A stretch of DNA of 64,000 nucleotides from Paracidovorax wautersii (GCF_900113035.1 NZ_FONX01000002.1:372001-436000), one strand, 5' to 3'. Counted from the stretch's first letter, positions 44,379 through 53,372 are shown. The notes: a model not told the origin generated them from the letters alone. Made by a program: numbers and translations.

Positions 44379-45209
44379 TCAGGCCTTCAACTGGCGCAGG
44401 CCATCGGCCAACATCCAGAGGGCGCGATTGAGGCGCACATCGGAATCAATGCCCTGCACGGGGCGGGTCTGCTGGCGGCGTCCGTTGGCGCTGCGGCCAT
44501 GCAATCCGCCTTTGGTCAGGTTTTCTTGGGTGCGGTTGAACACGCTCCACAAGTCCGGGCGGCGGTCGTCGAACCGGCGCGGCATCAGGATTTGGCTTTC
44601 CGTGATGGGCGCGGGCTTGTTATCGGTGGGGTCGTACTTGAGGGCCAGCGCGGAACGGGCGAACACTTCGGCTTCGCCTTCGTCCAGCGTGATAGCGCGC
44701 ATCAGGTCGCGGGATTCCTTCACGCGTTCGAAGCCGCTCAACACCTCGAAAGCGCCTTCGATGACAGAACCGGCCACGTCGCCCTTGTGCGGCACGCGCA
44801 CATCGGCCACGGTATCGCCGCACACAAGGCCATTGCTGCAAACGAACCGGAACATTCCGGCCAGCATCTGATAGCTGCTGGTGCCGTCGTGCGAGTTCAG
44901 CAGCACGATTTCATTGGCTTCCGCGCCGTTGATCTGACTGGCATGGCGCAGGCGAATCATGTGTTTGGTGTAGTCGCGGCGGTCGTCGTGCCGCACGCGG
45001 GTTTGCGCTGCCATGAAGGGTTCAAACCCTTCCTTGCGCAGTTCCGCCAGCACGGCGGCGGTGGGAATGTAGGCGTACCGTTCGGAGCGGCTATCGTGCG
45101 GGGCCTCCGCGAAGATGGACGGGGCTACGCGGCGGATTTGGTCGTCGGACAGCGGGTAGTCACTGCGCAGCGTCGGGGAATGGGAAGCGAATCGAGATGC
45201 GAGTTGCAT
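44379..45209 (-). CDS. DUF932 domain protein
   Basis: A 276-residue protein of the DUF932 family (phage/plasmid-like proteins of unknown function, common beside ParB-like genes). Seen: YIPTAAVLAELRKEGFEPFM, MIRLRHASQINGAEANEIVL, LLNSHDGTSSYQMLAGMFRF and VCSNGLVCGD. The ATG at 45209 has GGAG upstream and is preferred to a TTG four codons earlier. It appears to be the first gene of the DUF932-parB unit. Confidence 0.88.
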   Translation of the reverse strand: MQLASRFASHSPTLRSDYPLSDDQIRRVAPSIFAEAPHDSRSERYAYIPTAAVLAELRKEGFEPFMAAQTRVRHDDRRDYTKHMIRLRHASQINGAEANEIVLLNSHDGTSSYQMLAGMFRFVCSNGLVCGDTVADVRVPHKGDVAGSVIEGAFEVLSGFERVKESRDLMRAITLDEGEAEVFARSALALKYDPTDNKPAPITESQILMPRRFDDRRPDLWSVFNRTQENLTKGGLHGRSANGRRQQTRPVQGIDSDVRLNRALWMLADGLRQLKA

Positions 45210-45342
45210 GGTTTTCTCCAATGAGTTGCTGTGGTTTCAAAGCTGACCGGATTCCAAGATTCGGAGCCCGTTGTGGCTTCGGTTGGTTCGGCGCAGAGAC
45301 CTGGGCCGGTCCTGTTTGCCGCCGTCTTTCCTGAGTTCATCG

Positions 45343-45472
45343 CCCGCGAAAAACCGGGCCAGCGAGGGACTGGCCGTCAAGGGAGAAGCGCAGGGTTGGT
45401 GCGGCCCGCAGCGCAGCGAGGACTCGGCCCTGCGCGCCTTGACGGCCAGGCACCGCGGGCTACGGTCGCGGG
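45343..45472. other. 130-nt extended hairpin
   Basis: Nested perfect inverted repeats share one centre: CCCGCGA (45343-45349) with TCGCGGG (45466-45472), CTGGCCGTCAAGG (45370-45382) with CCTTGACGGCCAG (45437-45449), and GCGCAGGG (45388-45395) with CCCTGCGC (45428-45435). The arms match over 28 bp in total. It could be a structured RNA, a protein-binding site or an origin-like element. Confidence 0.6.
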
Positions 45473-45855
45473 AAAAAGCGATGAACTTGGGGAAAGACGA
45501 ACAGCGGCCAATGGGCCAGGGGGTGCGCTGAAACCAACGCCGCGCGGCGAGCGCCCCTGCGTGCCAGCGGCACGCCTAGCTGGATGGCTGTTGGTCGATC
45601 AGGTGCAACCTGTTCGGTGCATGCGAGGGGCGCCAAGCAAGGCGCGGCGGGGATGGGCTGTCCAGCCGATCCCCTGGAGGGCAAGCGCCGCGCGCAGGCC
45701 AGGAGCGAAGAGACGGCCGGAGGCATCAGGGATCAAAGCCGCATGGCCGCGACTCGGCACGAGGCGCGGGGCAACGCCCGCGAGCCCGACGGCGGCACGC
45801 CGGGATGCTCTACTGTTCACAACAAAATGTAAGTGACGCAATAGTACTTATGAGC

Positions 45856-45879
45856 CACAATGTAGCTACATCTATTGTG
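45856..45879 (+). promoter_or_regulatory. Nested palindrome upstream of the RelB-like gene
   Basis: The inner palindrome ATGTAGCTACAT (45860-45871) sits inside an outer inverted repeat CACAAT...ATTGTG (45856-45861 and 45874-45879), ending 9 bases before the ATG. Ribbon-helix-helix antitoxins usually bind such operators and repress themselves. Confidence 0.6.
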
Positions 45880-45888
45880 AGCGCAACA

Positions 45889-46080
45889 ATGGCAAGTAAC
45901 GACGTCGTTCGTGCCCGGATTGACGGGCAGATTAAAGAAGCCGCAACTGTTGTTCTGGCTGAAATGGGGTTATCAATTTCGGATGCGATTCGGATGCTGC
46001 TGACCCGAATCGCGGCAGATAAGGCACTCCCCTTTGACATCAATCGTGTGTCGTCCGATTCTGATCGGAAGGCACCATAA
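45889..46080 (+). CDS. RelB/DinJ-family antitoxin-like protein (orphan)
   Basis: A 63-residue protein, MASNDVVRARIDGQIKEAAT, then LAEMGLSISDAIRMLLTRIA and DKALPFDIN, which is the RelB/DinJ antitoxin pattern: a ribbon-helix-helix N-terminus and a toxin-binding tail. No RelE/YafQ-type toxin frame follows; the next gene is the Shedu-like nuclease 61 bases downstream. It may be a solitary regulator or a remnant. The start at 45889 is chosen because it matches the family and leaves the palindrome outside the gene; the frame is open upstream to 45805. Confidence 0.82.
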   Translation: MASNDVVRARIDGQIKEAATVVLAEMGLSISDAIRMLLTRIAADKALPFDINRVSSDSDRKAP

Positions 46081-46141
46081 GGTTGCGCTGAGGCAAGGCC
46101 CGCAAATCGTTTCTCTGAACAGTAGGGATCAAGAATAGTTC

Positions 46142-47551
46142 ATGGCATCTATCAGACCTTCAGCATTCAATCAACGTGAGCGTTTGGACGGCGGCCCCTT
46201 CCTTGTCATTGAAGCAGCCGAACCGGAAGAGGAAGGCATTAACGTTTTCTTCACTGATATTCCCGCAGCGGAGCGCAAGCCGGATTCGCCAATAGCGAGA
46301 CTGCTCAATGTGTGTCCAGACAGATTGACCATTTGGCCTCTTAATATTCGAGAAGATCGCGACGATTACCTGCAACCTAAATACGGCACCCTTGAACGCA
46401 TCGTCGTCGCTCGGCCTGTTATCGAGCCCTACATACTGCCAGAGACTACTGACGATGTCGTTGGGCTTCTTGAGCAGTTGCCGGATGGGTTTGCCAAAGA
46501 TTTTCGATTCGGTTTGGGGCTTCTGTGGGAATATCGGCAAATTTGCGAAACAGCCGCCAGCTTAGAAAACGTAAGCATACTCATTGTCCACAAAGGAAAT
46601 GACGCGAAAATTGATTCGCCATTCTTTATTCTCGGAATAAGAAGATTTCATGAATTAAGAAAAGAATTAAATCGCATAGCCTCTCGCCACCAGAGAGACG
46701 CGCGCAAGGACAAGCAATTTCATGTCTACCAGACCTTATTACATGCTGCCGATTCAGCACAATTTCCCGCTCTAAAGAAGAGCGTAAGACCTGATGCACT
46801 AACGGAAATGACCGATGGTGGGCGGCAGCATGTGACGCTTTCCAAGCGTGATCGGCGCGCCGCTGTTCGCATGGTTCAAGACAATATAGAAGCACTGGCG
46901 GAATCTGAGCCGCGCTCGCTGCTGGCATTAAAGAATGATATTGAGCTCATCACACTGAATCAACTGATTGAGCGATACCAGGAAATGCTTGGAAAAGGAC
47001 TGACGGAAAGCAAGTGGCAAAGCTTCTTTCTGGAAAATCCTTTCATACTTAGTCTTGCATTTGCCGTTCCAGCCATGCTGGTTCAGGGGCAAGCTTATGC
47101 AGGTGGCAAGCGACTTAACGGGTCCGGCGGAAAATTTTCAGATTTTCTATACGCATCCGCTTCCACGGGCAATCTTGGCCTCATTGAGATAAAAAAGCCG
47201 CAAACCGAACTGCTAGGAAAATCTCCCTATCGTGGAGATGATGTTTTTGGCCCATCGACAGAATTGGGTGGAGCGATTGCTCAAATTCTAGATCAGCGTT
47301 TCAAATTGCAGAGTGAACTACCCGTCATAAAAAATAACATGAACCGATACGACCTCCACAGCTATGCGGTTCGCTGCATAGTTGTCGCTGGCATGACGCC
47401 ACAAGAGCATCAGCAAAGAAAGTCATTCGAGCTCGTTCGAAATGCGTTCGCAGAGATCGTGATCGTGACTTTCGATGAACTACTTGCAAGGCTAACCGAG
47501 ATTAAAAATGCGCTCCAACCGATTCCTACCTTAGACACGGTGCCGTTCTAA
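46142..47551 (+). CDS. Shedu-like anti-phage nuclease (DUF4263 / SduA)
   Basis: A 469-residue protein whose last third is a DUF4263 PD-(D/E)XK nuclease domain as in Shedu defence proteins. Seen: KWQSFFLENPFIL (residues 291-303), GGKFSDFLY with Asp334 and GLIEIKKP with Glu349 and Lys351 as probable active-site residues, then TELLGKSPYRGDDVF. The first 280 residues are an unassigned domain, presumably for sensing. Shedu proteins act as single-gene defence systems that cut invading DNA. The start has AGGGA upstream. The gene is less GC-rich than the backbone, which suggests later acquisition. Confidence 0.85.
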   Translation: MASIRPSAFNQRERLDGGPFLVIEAAEPEEEGINVFFTDIPAAERKPDSPIARLLNVCPDRLTIWPLNIREDRDDYLQPKYGTLERIVVARPVIEPYILPETTDDVVGLLEQLPDGFAKDFRFGLGLLWEYRQICETAASLENVSILIVHKGNDAKIDSPFFILGIRRFHELRKELNRIASRHQRDARKDKQFHVYQTLLHAADSAQFPALKKSVRPDALTEMTDGGRQHVTLSKRDRRAAVRMVQDNIEALAESEPRSLLALKNDIELITLNQLIERYQEMLGKGLTESKWQSFFLENPFILSLAFAVPAMLVQGQAYAGGKRLNGSGGKFSDFLYASASTGNLGLIEIKKPQTELLGKSPYRGDDVFGPSTELGGAIAQILDQRFKLQSELPVIKNNMNRYDLHSYAVRCIVVAGMTPQEHQQRKSFELVRNAFAEIVIVTFDELLARLTEIKNALQPIPTLDTVPF

Positions 47552-47656
47552 AACCAACTGACAGTTGGCCATTCCGTAGTTGGGATCAATGGCTGCAGTG
47601 TTCAACCAATCCATCGGCCGATCGGCATGTGGATTTCAACAACAAGATTGAATCAA

Positions 47657-49795
47657 ATGCATATATCCAAGCTCAGCCTGGTCAACTACCGGAACTTTCC
47701 CAACACGAAGCTGCTGTTCCAGAAGGGTATCAACACTGTCATCGGCGAAAATGGATCTGGCAAAACCAATCTCTTTCGCGCAATCAGATTGCTGCTTGAT
47801 GACAACATGATTCGCTCTGCCTACCGGCTGGAGCATACCGACTTTCATCGCGGCCTAGGGCGCTGGCAGGGACATTGGATCATCATCAGTCTTGAGTTTG
47901 AGGAAATCTCTGCGGATGAATCAGTGCAGGCGCTCTTCCGACATGGGACGGGCGTAATTGAGGAAGAGGCGAACGGCAAGGCCACTTACAACCTGATCTT
48001 TCGTCCGAAGAAGGAAATCAGGCTGCGACTTTCTCAATTGAACGATGGTGATCAGGCAGGCCTCGACGCTATCCTGAACCCGGTCACCATCGACGACTAT
48101 GAAACGATTTTCACAGGTCGGAGTGAAGCCGACTTCAACGACGAGGCCTTCTATAAGGATGTGGTCGGCGACTTCGCGAATGTTCGATTCAATGAAGAGG
48201 TTGAATTTCGTGTTATCGGCGCGAAGATTCCGAACGTGCTGTCCGTCTCCAAAGAAATTTCGTTCACTTTCGTCCAGGCGCTACGGGACGTCGTCTCCGA
48301 ATTTCACAACAACCGGACAAATCCGCTCTTTTCGCTTCTGAAGGGCAAGAGCGGCGATATCGACCCCGTGGCGTTCCAGGCTATCACCGACGGGGTAAAG
48401 GCATTGAATGACTCCATCGAAGCGTTGCCAGACGTGCAGGTCGTCCGGACGGATATCAGAGACACCATCAAGGATGCGGCGGGTGAGGCGTATTCGCCGT
48501 CTTCTCTTTCTATCAAGTCGGATCTGCCAGACGAAGCTGACAAGTTGTTCCAGTCGCTCAAGCTGTTCGTTGGCGAATCGGGGGAGAGCCACGAAGGACC
48601 GATCCACGAGCTGAGCCTTGGTGGAGCAAACCTGATATTCCTCACGTTGAAACTGCTTGAATTCAAGTATCAAAAGGCTAAACAGTCGATCGCCAACTTT
48701 CTGCTTATCGAAGAGCCGGAAGCTCACATTCACACACATATCCAGAAAACACTGTTCGACAAGCTCAAATACGACGACACACAGATCATTTATTCGACCC
48801 ATTCGACGCACATCTCTGAGGTCAGCAATGTTCAGAACGTGAACATCCTCGGCAGAGAAGGTGATCGTTGCGAGGCATACCAGCCTGCAATTGGCCTAAA
48901 CCCAGAAGAGATCGGCAACATTCAACGCTACCTGGATGCTGTCCGTAGCAACTTGTTGTTTGCCAAGAGCGTCCTCTTAGTGGAGGGCGATGCAGAAGAA
49001 ATTCTCGTTCCGATCCTGATCAAGAACGTGCTAGGCGTCAGCCTTGATGAACTCGGCATCAGTTTAATTAATATCCGCAGCACTGGATTTCAGAACGTCG
49101 CGGTTCTTTTCGATGATGCCCGAATCCGGAAGCGGTGCAGCATCGTCACCGACCTTGACAAGTCCATCATTGACACAACGCCGGCGGCGGGAGACTCCGA
49201 AGGGCTGCTCCGGCGCAAGGGCAAGTATCAGGCATCCCAGGAAAAAGGGGTCGCCAGGAAAGCGTTATTGGAAGACACCTTCAAAGATAACGGGTGGGTT
49301 TCTCCATTCTTTGCCCCCCATACCTTCGAGGTCGACTTCATTGCCGCCGGCAATGCGCGTAAGGTGGTCGGCATCCTTCCTGATGTCTACAAGGATGCAC
49401 CAACCATCGCGACGGCCAAGGCGGAGCTCGAATCAGCGGACATCGCGTTGTTCGGTCAGCGCGCATTGACCATGGCGGACAACTACGGCAAGGGATGGTT
49501 TGCCATCTTGCTGGGAAAGAAGATCGATCCGCAGACCGCCATTCCGAAGTACATCTTGGACGCCATCGCTTTTGCGCATCCGGTGGTCACTAAGGAAGTC
49601 TGGTTTAACGTGCTGAGCTACCGCGTGAACTACATCGATGCAGAAGATATCTTCACTGCGTCTGCCGTATTCGACGACTTTAGGGCCAAGCTGCTGGCCT
49701 TCCGAAATGGAGACATCGACTTCGTCGGCATCCGAAACGAGATGCTTGCCACGTTCCCAGATGATCGCATCAACGATGTACTCGCGGTGTTCTGA
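47657..49795 (+). CDS. OLD-family ATP-dependent nuclease, Gabija GajA-like
   Basis: A 712-residue nuclease with an ABC-type ATPase and a Toprim domain. Seen: MHISKLSLVNYRNF, Walker A GENGSGKT (residues 30-37), an ABC-signature-like ELSLGGANL, Walker B FLLIEEPEAHIHTHIQ, the His switch STHSTHISEV, then Toprim motifs VLLVEGDAEEILVPIL and IVTDLDKS. An OLD gene next to a UvrD helicase defines class 2 OLD/Gabija systems. GajA nicks DNA and is restrained by normal nucleotide levels. This protein is longer than the best known GajA (about 580 residues). The ATG at 47657 is chosen for its family-like start, although an in-frame ATG lies 10 codons earlier. Confidence 0.85.
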   Translation: MHISKLSLVNYRNFPNTKLLFQKGINTVIGENGSGKTNLFRAIRLLLDDNMIRSAYRLEHTDFHRGLGRWQGHWIIISLEFEEISADESVQALFRHGTGVIEEEANGKATYNLIFRPKKEIRLRLSQLNDGDQAGLDAILNPVTIDDYETIFTGRSEADFNDEAFYKDVVGDFANVRFNEEVEFRVIGAKIPNVLSVSKEISFTFVQALRDVVSEFHNNRTNPLFSLLKGKSGDIDPVAFQAITDGVKALNDSIEALPDVQVVRTDIRDTIKDAAGEAYSPSSLSIKSDLPDEADKLFQSLKLFVGESGESHEGPIHELSLGGANLIFLTLKLLEFKYQKAKQSIANFLLIEEPEAHIHTHIQKTLFDKLKYDDTQIIYSTHSTHISEVSNVQNVNILGREGDRCEAYQPAIGLNPEEIGNIQRYLDAVRSNLLFAKSVLLVEGDAEEILVPILIKNVLGVSLDELGISLINIRSTGFQNVAVLFDDARIRKRCSIVTDLDKSIIDTTPAAGDSEGLLRRKGKYQASQEKGVARKALLEDTFKDNGWVSPFFAPHTFEVDFIAAGNARKVVGILPDVYKDAPTIATAKAELESADIALFGQRALTMADNYGKGWFAILLGKKIDPQTAIPKYILDAIAFAHPVVTKEVWFNVLSYRVNYIDAEDIFTASAVFDDFRAKLLAFRNGDIDFVGIRNEMLATFPDDRINDVLAVF

Positions 49796-49797
49796 TC

Positions 49798-51597
49798 ATG
49801 TTCATGTGGAACAAAGATGATCTGAATCCCGAGCAGGAAGCAGCCATTCTGAAGCCAGGGAGCGTCTTTCTCATCGCTTGCCCGGGCAGCGGGAAAACGC
49901 GCACGCTCACCTACAAAATCGCCTATGAGTTGTCCAGGCTGAAATCGAACAAGCAGTTTGTCGTTGCCATCACTTATACGCACCGTGCCGCCGACGAAAT
50001 CCACGAGCGCATTGAGAGCCTTGGGGTGGATACATCCCGATTATGGATAGGAACGATACATTCGTTCTGTCTTGAATGGATATTGAAACCGTACGGCATC
50101 TATCACGAAGCGTTGGATCGAGGCTTCCGTGTGATCGATCAGCATGAGCGCGAGAAAATCCTGGAGGCATTGTGCAAGCCTTACCAGAAGCCAAAAATAA
50201 CATTCTGGGATTGTGAGTTTTATTACACCGAAACTGGATATGTGCTCTCCTGCCCACAAGATTGGAAGCATTCGGGTCTTCACGTCATATTGGGCAAGTA
50301 TTTTGAGATTCTGCACGAAAGTCGGCAGCTAGACTTTGAGCTCATTCTTTACTATGCGTACCAACTGATCGCACGTCATCCTGCGATCAGCACTCTTCTG
50401 GCACAGTTGTTCTCTTTCGTGCTGATCGACGAGTATCAGGACACCAAACGAATTCAGTATTCGATCATCACCGCCATTCTGAAAGCTGGTCAAGGTGCGA
50501 CCAAGGCCTTTATTGTCGGAGATCCTAACCAGGCGATTTATCAATCGCTTGGCGGATATCCGATTGCCTTCGAGGATTTCAAGGCGATGGCCAATATCGA
50601 TTTGGACGAACTCGAACTGTCGCGGAACTACCGTTCTTCTGAGCGCATCATTGAGTACTTCGGAAACTACAACGTTCACAACACACGCATCGAAGCCGCA
50701 TCCGAGGACAAGGCGTACCCAAGCCTTATTTCATTCGACGACACAGTGAGCAAAAATGATCTGGACGCTGAGCTCATCCGGCTCATCCGTTTCAACATTG
50801 AGACTATGGGCATCTCACCTCACGAGGTGTGCATTCTCGCGCCACAGTGGACGCATCTTGCAAGCATGACACGTCGTTTGGTCGCCAGCATGCCGGAGTA
50901 CTCATTCGATGGCCCCGGTATGGTTCCCTTTGCACGGGACACAGAGAATTTCTGGTACAGGCTTTCTAAGATTGCACTTACTCAGGCATCGCCGGGAATG
51001 TATGTGCGCAGACTGCGGTGGGCCGGGGAGATTCTGAATGACCTAGAGGCGGCCGGGGCTAGCGTGTCGAAGCTCACGCGGAGGTCCTTGTTGAGGGAGT
51101 GCAATGCAATTAAGATCGATGAAACAGATGGTCTTACCTACTTGAGCGCATTTTTCGAGCGTCTGTTTGCAAACTTAGCAATCGACTTTCGCCTTTTCAC
51201 GCTGCTTCAAGAGCATCACGTTGCCTTCTTCGATAGTTCGCAAGCCCGGGTAAATCGATTGAAGAGTGAAGGTAGCGAATTTATAGGCGATATTGAGACA
51301 TTCAGGAAGGTATTTCAGCATAGGACTGGAATCACCATCTCGACGATACACGGCGTCAAGGGAGCCGAGTTCGATGCAGTGATCGCTTATGCATTATTAG
51401 AAGATATGGTGCCGCATTTCAATGATCCGAACGGTCAAGAAAGCGCGATGAAATTGCTGTATGTCATTGGTTCGCGGGCAAGGAAGAACCTGCACCTTGT
51501 TTCGGAACGAGGTCGAGTTCGCCAGTATTCTGGCGAAGAGTATCAAGTAACTCGCAAGCTTGCCTCATGCAGTTTTGGATACGATCAAATTCCATAG
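49798..51597 (+). CDS. UvrD-like helicase, Gabija GajB-like
   Basis: A 599-residue superfamily 1 helicase. Seen: LNPEQEAAIL (Q motif), Walker A ACPGSGKTRTL (residues 27-37), motif Ia TYTHRAADEI, Walker B VLIDEYQDTKRIQY, motif III VGDPNQAIYQ, motif IV LSRNYRSS, motif V TISTIHGVKGAEFD and a degenerate motif VI YVIGSRARKNL. It starts two bases after the upstream nuclease stop, so the two are co-translated, which matches Gabija, where GajB senses DNA ends and activates GajA. All core helicase motifs are present, so it is probably active. Confidence 0.86.
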   Translation: MFMWNKDDLNPEQEAAILKPGSVFLIACPGSGKTRTLTYKIAYELSRLKSNKQFVVAITYTHRAADEIHERIESLGVDTSRLWIGTIHSFCLEWILKPYGIYHEALDRGFRVIDQHEREKILEALCKPYQKPKITFWDCEFYYTETGYVLSCPQDWKHSGLHVILGKYFEILHESRQLDFELILYYAYQLIARHPAISTLLAQLFSFVLIDEYQDTKRIQYSIITAILKAGQGATKAFIVGDPNQAIYQSLGGYPIAFEDFKAMANIDLDELELSRNYRSSERIIEYFGNYNVHNTRIEAASEDKAYPSLISFDDTVSKNDLDAELIRLIRFNIETMGISPHEVCILAPQWTHLASMTRRLVASMPEYSFDGPGMVPFARDTENFWYRLSKIALTQASPGMYVRRLRWAGEILNDLEAAGASVSKLTRRSLLRECNAIKIDETDGLTYLSAFFERLFANLAIDFRLFTLLQEHHVAFFDSSQARVNRLKSEGSEFIGDIETFRKVFQHRTGITISTIHGVKGAEFDAVIAYALLEDMVPHFNDPNGQESAMKLLYVIGSRARKNLHLVSERGRVRQYSGEEYQVTRKLASCSFGYDQIP

Positions 51598-51885
51598 AAA
51601 TCACGAGTAGCGCAACCGCGCTCTCTATGGGATGCCCTACAGCTTTGTTTAGCGTTTGGCTGAATCATCTGCGCGCGGCTCGCTCTGCATGCCCTGCTGT
51701 CGCCAGCTCAACATGCAAGCGGAGCGCGCAGGCCCGGATCACAGTGTCGGGCCGTGGAGGGCTGGCGAATGCCAGTCCCGTCAGGGATGAGCGAATAGCG
51801 AACGTGGAGCAGCGCGATCCACAAAGTGGAGACGCTCAAGGTTCCGTCGCTTACTATTTGGACTACGGCGAGTTGAGTAAAAAAT
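51598..51885. other. Gap between the helicase and the unassigned gene
   Basis: 288 bp, more GC-rich than the genes on either side. Short frames exist (for example 51708-51911 on the minus strand) but none has a credible start or known motif. It may be a scar of an earlier insertion. The promoter of the next gene should lie at its AT-rich right end. Confidence 0.4.
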
Positions 51886-53133
51886 ATGAAAAATATCTTT
51901 GAAGAAATCAATGAATTTTCTTCGGAAAAAATCGCGTTATTCAGCTTTGGGAAATTTTGCTACGTCTTTCTTAATAAAGACCCGATCTTTGTCAAGAAAT
52001 TGCTTCCCCTCATCCAAACCTCTCTGGCAAATGAGAGCTTTCAGGCAGACGTAATGCGTGCTTATACGGAGGGCTGCATGAATGAAAAGGCGGCCATTCT
52101 GAAAGAATTTGAAGCCAAACGCGACCATCCAAACGCAGCCAAGTTTTATGGGCCACAGCTTGATCTAGTGGACAAGCGATTGGCTATAAAGACAATCCAG
52201 CATTTAATGGACTACTTAAATAATTATCTCAACGAGTATCCGGGATCGCTAGAAATTCTCAACAATTCCTACAAGCATATCCATGACGAAGATGGTGTTT
52301 CGTACATAAAAGAAAATTACGCAAATTATCGCATTGGCTGCATTTTTTATTCCAAGCACCAATCAATCATGGGGAGGGCTGAGATGCTGGAGCTAAAATA
52401 TTCCAAGGTAGTTGAACGTGAGTACGAGAAAATTGGAATTGACATAAGAAAGGAAGATGCTCAGTTCTCTAAATATAGTCTTGTCAGCCTGAACGAGAAT
52501 ATTCAGATATTCAACGACAAGGATAGTCAGACAATACGCGATGAACGCATAGGGCGACACTTCTGGATAAAAGTTCCGAGGAAGCTGCTTACCTCTATCG
52601 AGGAACTCATTGAAAAAGGAATGCTGTCCGAAATAGCATTCAGGATTGATTACGTCTCCGATTATGTCCCTGCAATGGAGGAGATGGAGTTTGGCGCTCC
52701 GTTGCGATTGAAAATATCTTCCCTTCCTAGATTGTCAAAGTTCTACTCCACCGATAAATATGAGAACAATCTATGGATTCACCATGACGCAGAGAAGCTA
52801 AGTTTGACTTTTGAAGAATTGATGGAGGACTTTGAGGTGGCAGGCGACGACGTCGTAACGCAAGTCATCCATCTTGAATACAGTTCAAAAGGCGATGATT
52901 TTTTTATAACTCACTTGGATCACGAATTTATCGTATATACGTTGGATAGCTATCAAGAAAGATTGAGCAATGCCAACATCAAGGGGCATAGAAAAATAAA
53001 GACATTCAAAATAGATAACTCAATGATCCCGTTTGATATAAATATTAGCGGGGATCTTTTTCTGTTTCAGGTTCTCGATTCGTATTTAAAAAATGATGAC
53101 TTGATTCGTGAATATTTTGAAAAAATTAACTGA
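51886..53133 (+). CDS. Unassigned 415-residue protein in the defence block
   Basis: I do not recognise this family. The frame is long, uninterrupted and strikingly AT-rich with many Lys, Ile, Asn and Phe codons, unlike the element backbone. No signal peptide or membrane helix is visible. The N-terminal third is helical and charged (MKNIFEEINEFSSEKIALFS); the middle has DERIGRHFWIKVPRKLLTSI; the C-terminal part looks mixed alpha/beta, with VVTQVIHLEYSSKGDDFFIT and a short helical end REYFEKIN. There is no Walker, PD-(D/E)XK or HNH motif that I can defend. The ribosome binding site is weak. Placed after the Gabija-like pair, it may be a separate defence gene or an accessory. Confidence 0.8.
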   Translation: MKNIFEEINEFSSEKIALFSFGKFCYVFLNKDPIFVKKLLPLIQTSLANESFQADVMRAYTEGCMNEKAAILKEFEAKRDHPNAAKFYGPQLDLVDKRLAIKTIQHLMDYLNNYLNEYPGSLEILNNSYKHIHDEDGVSYIKENYANYRIGCIFYSKHQSIMGRAEMLELKYSKVVEREYEKIGIDIRKEDAQFSKYSLVSLNENIQIFNDKDSQTIRDERIGRHFWIKVPRKLLTSIEELIEKGMLSEIAFRIDYVSDYVPAMEEMEFGAPLRLKISSLPRLSKFYSTDKYENNLWIHHDAEKLSLTFEELMEDFEVAGDDVVTQVIHLEYSSKGDDFFITHLDHEFIVYTLDSYQERLSNANIKGHRKIKTFKIDNSMIPFDINISGDLFLFQVLDSYLKNDDLIREYFEKIN

Positions 53134-53372
53134 CTTTATAGTTTGAGATATTTAATTAAAACAGCGATCGGCATAGAACATGGCGCTGCTGCCCGCGATA
53201 ATCATGTGATTGGGCGCTCGCGCCCACTAGCCCCAGCGCATCCTTGAGCCGCAGGCCAGTTCCTTATCGGCCTATGGCGATTCCACACTAGCATGGAGCC
53301 TCGATAGAGCAAGAGATCCGTTGCCACATGCTCGTGCTGTGGTTTGGGTGTACGGTTGGACAGATGCTGCTG
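53134..53372. other. Gap between convergent genes
   Basis: About 240 bp in which base composition changes sharply from AT-rich to GC-rich near 53165, marking the right edge of the acquired block. A short hairpin TGGGCGC-tc-GCGCCCA lies at 53211-53226. No gene seen. Confidence 0.45.

Larger units (their letters stand above)
45210..45888. other. Noncoding region at the border of the defence block
   Basis: About 680 bp between the divergent DUF932 and RelB-like genes. The GC-rich part contains an extended hairpin (45343-45472); the last 60 bases turn AT-rich and hold the RelB promoter palindromes. Short frames here lack recognisable motifs. Confidence 0.45.

Noticed and set aside
51598-51885. 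Integron attC site or tRNA gene
   Set aside because: No attC core pair or cloverleaf could be made out, and no integron integrase is present.
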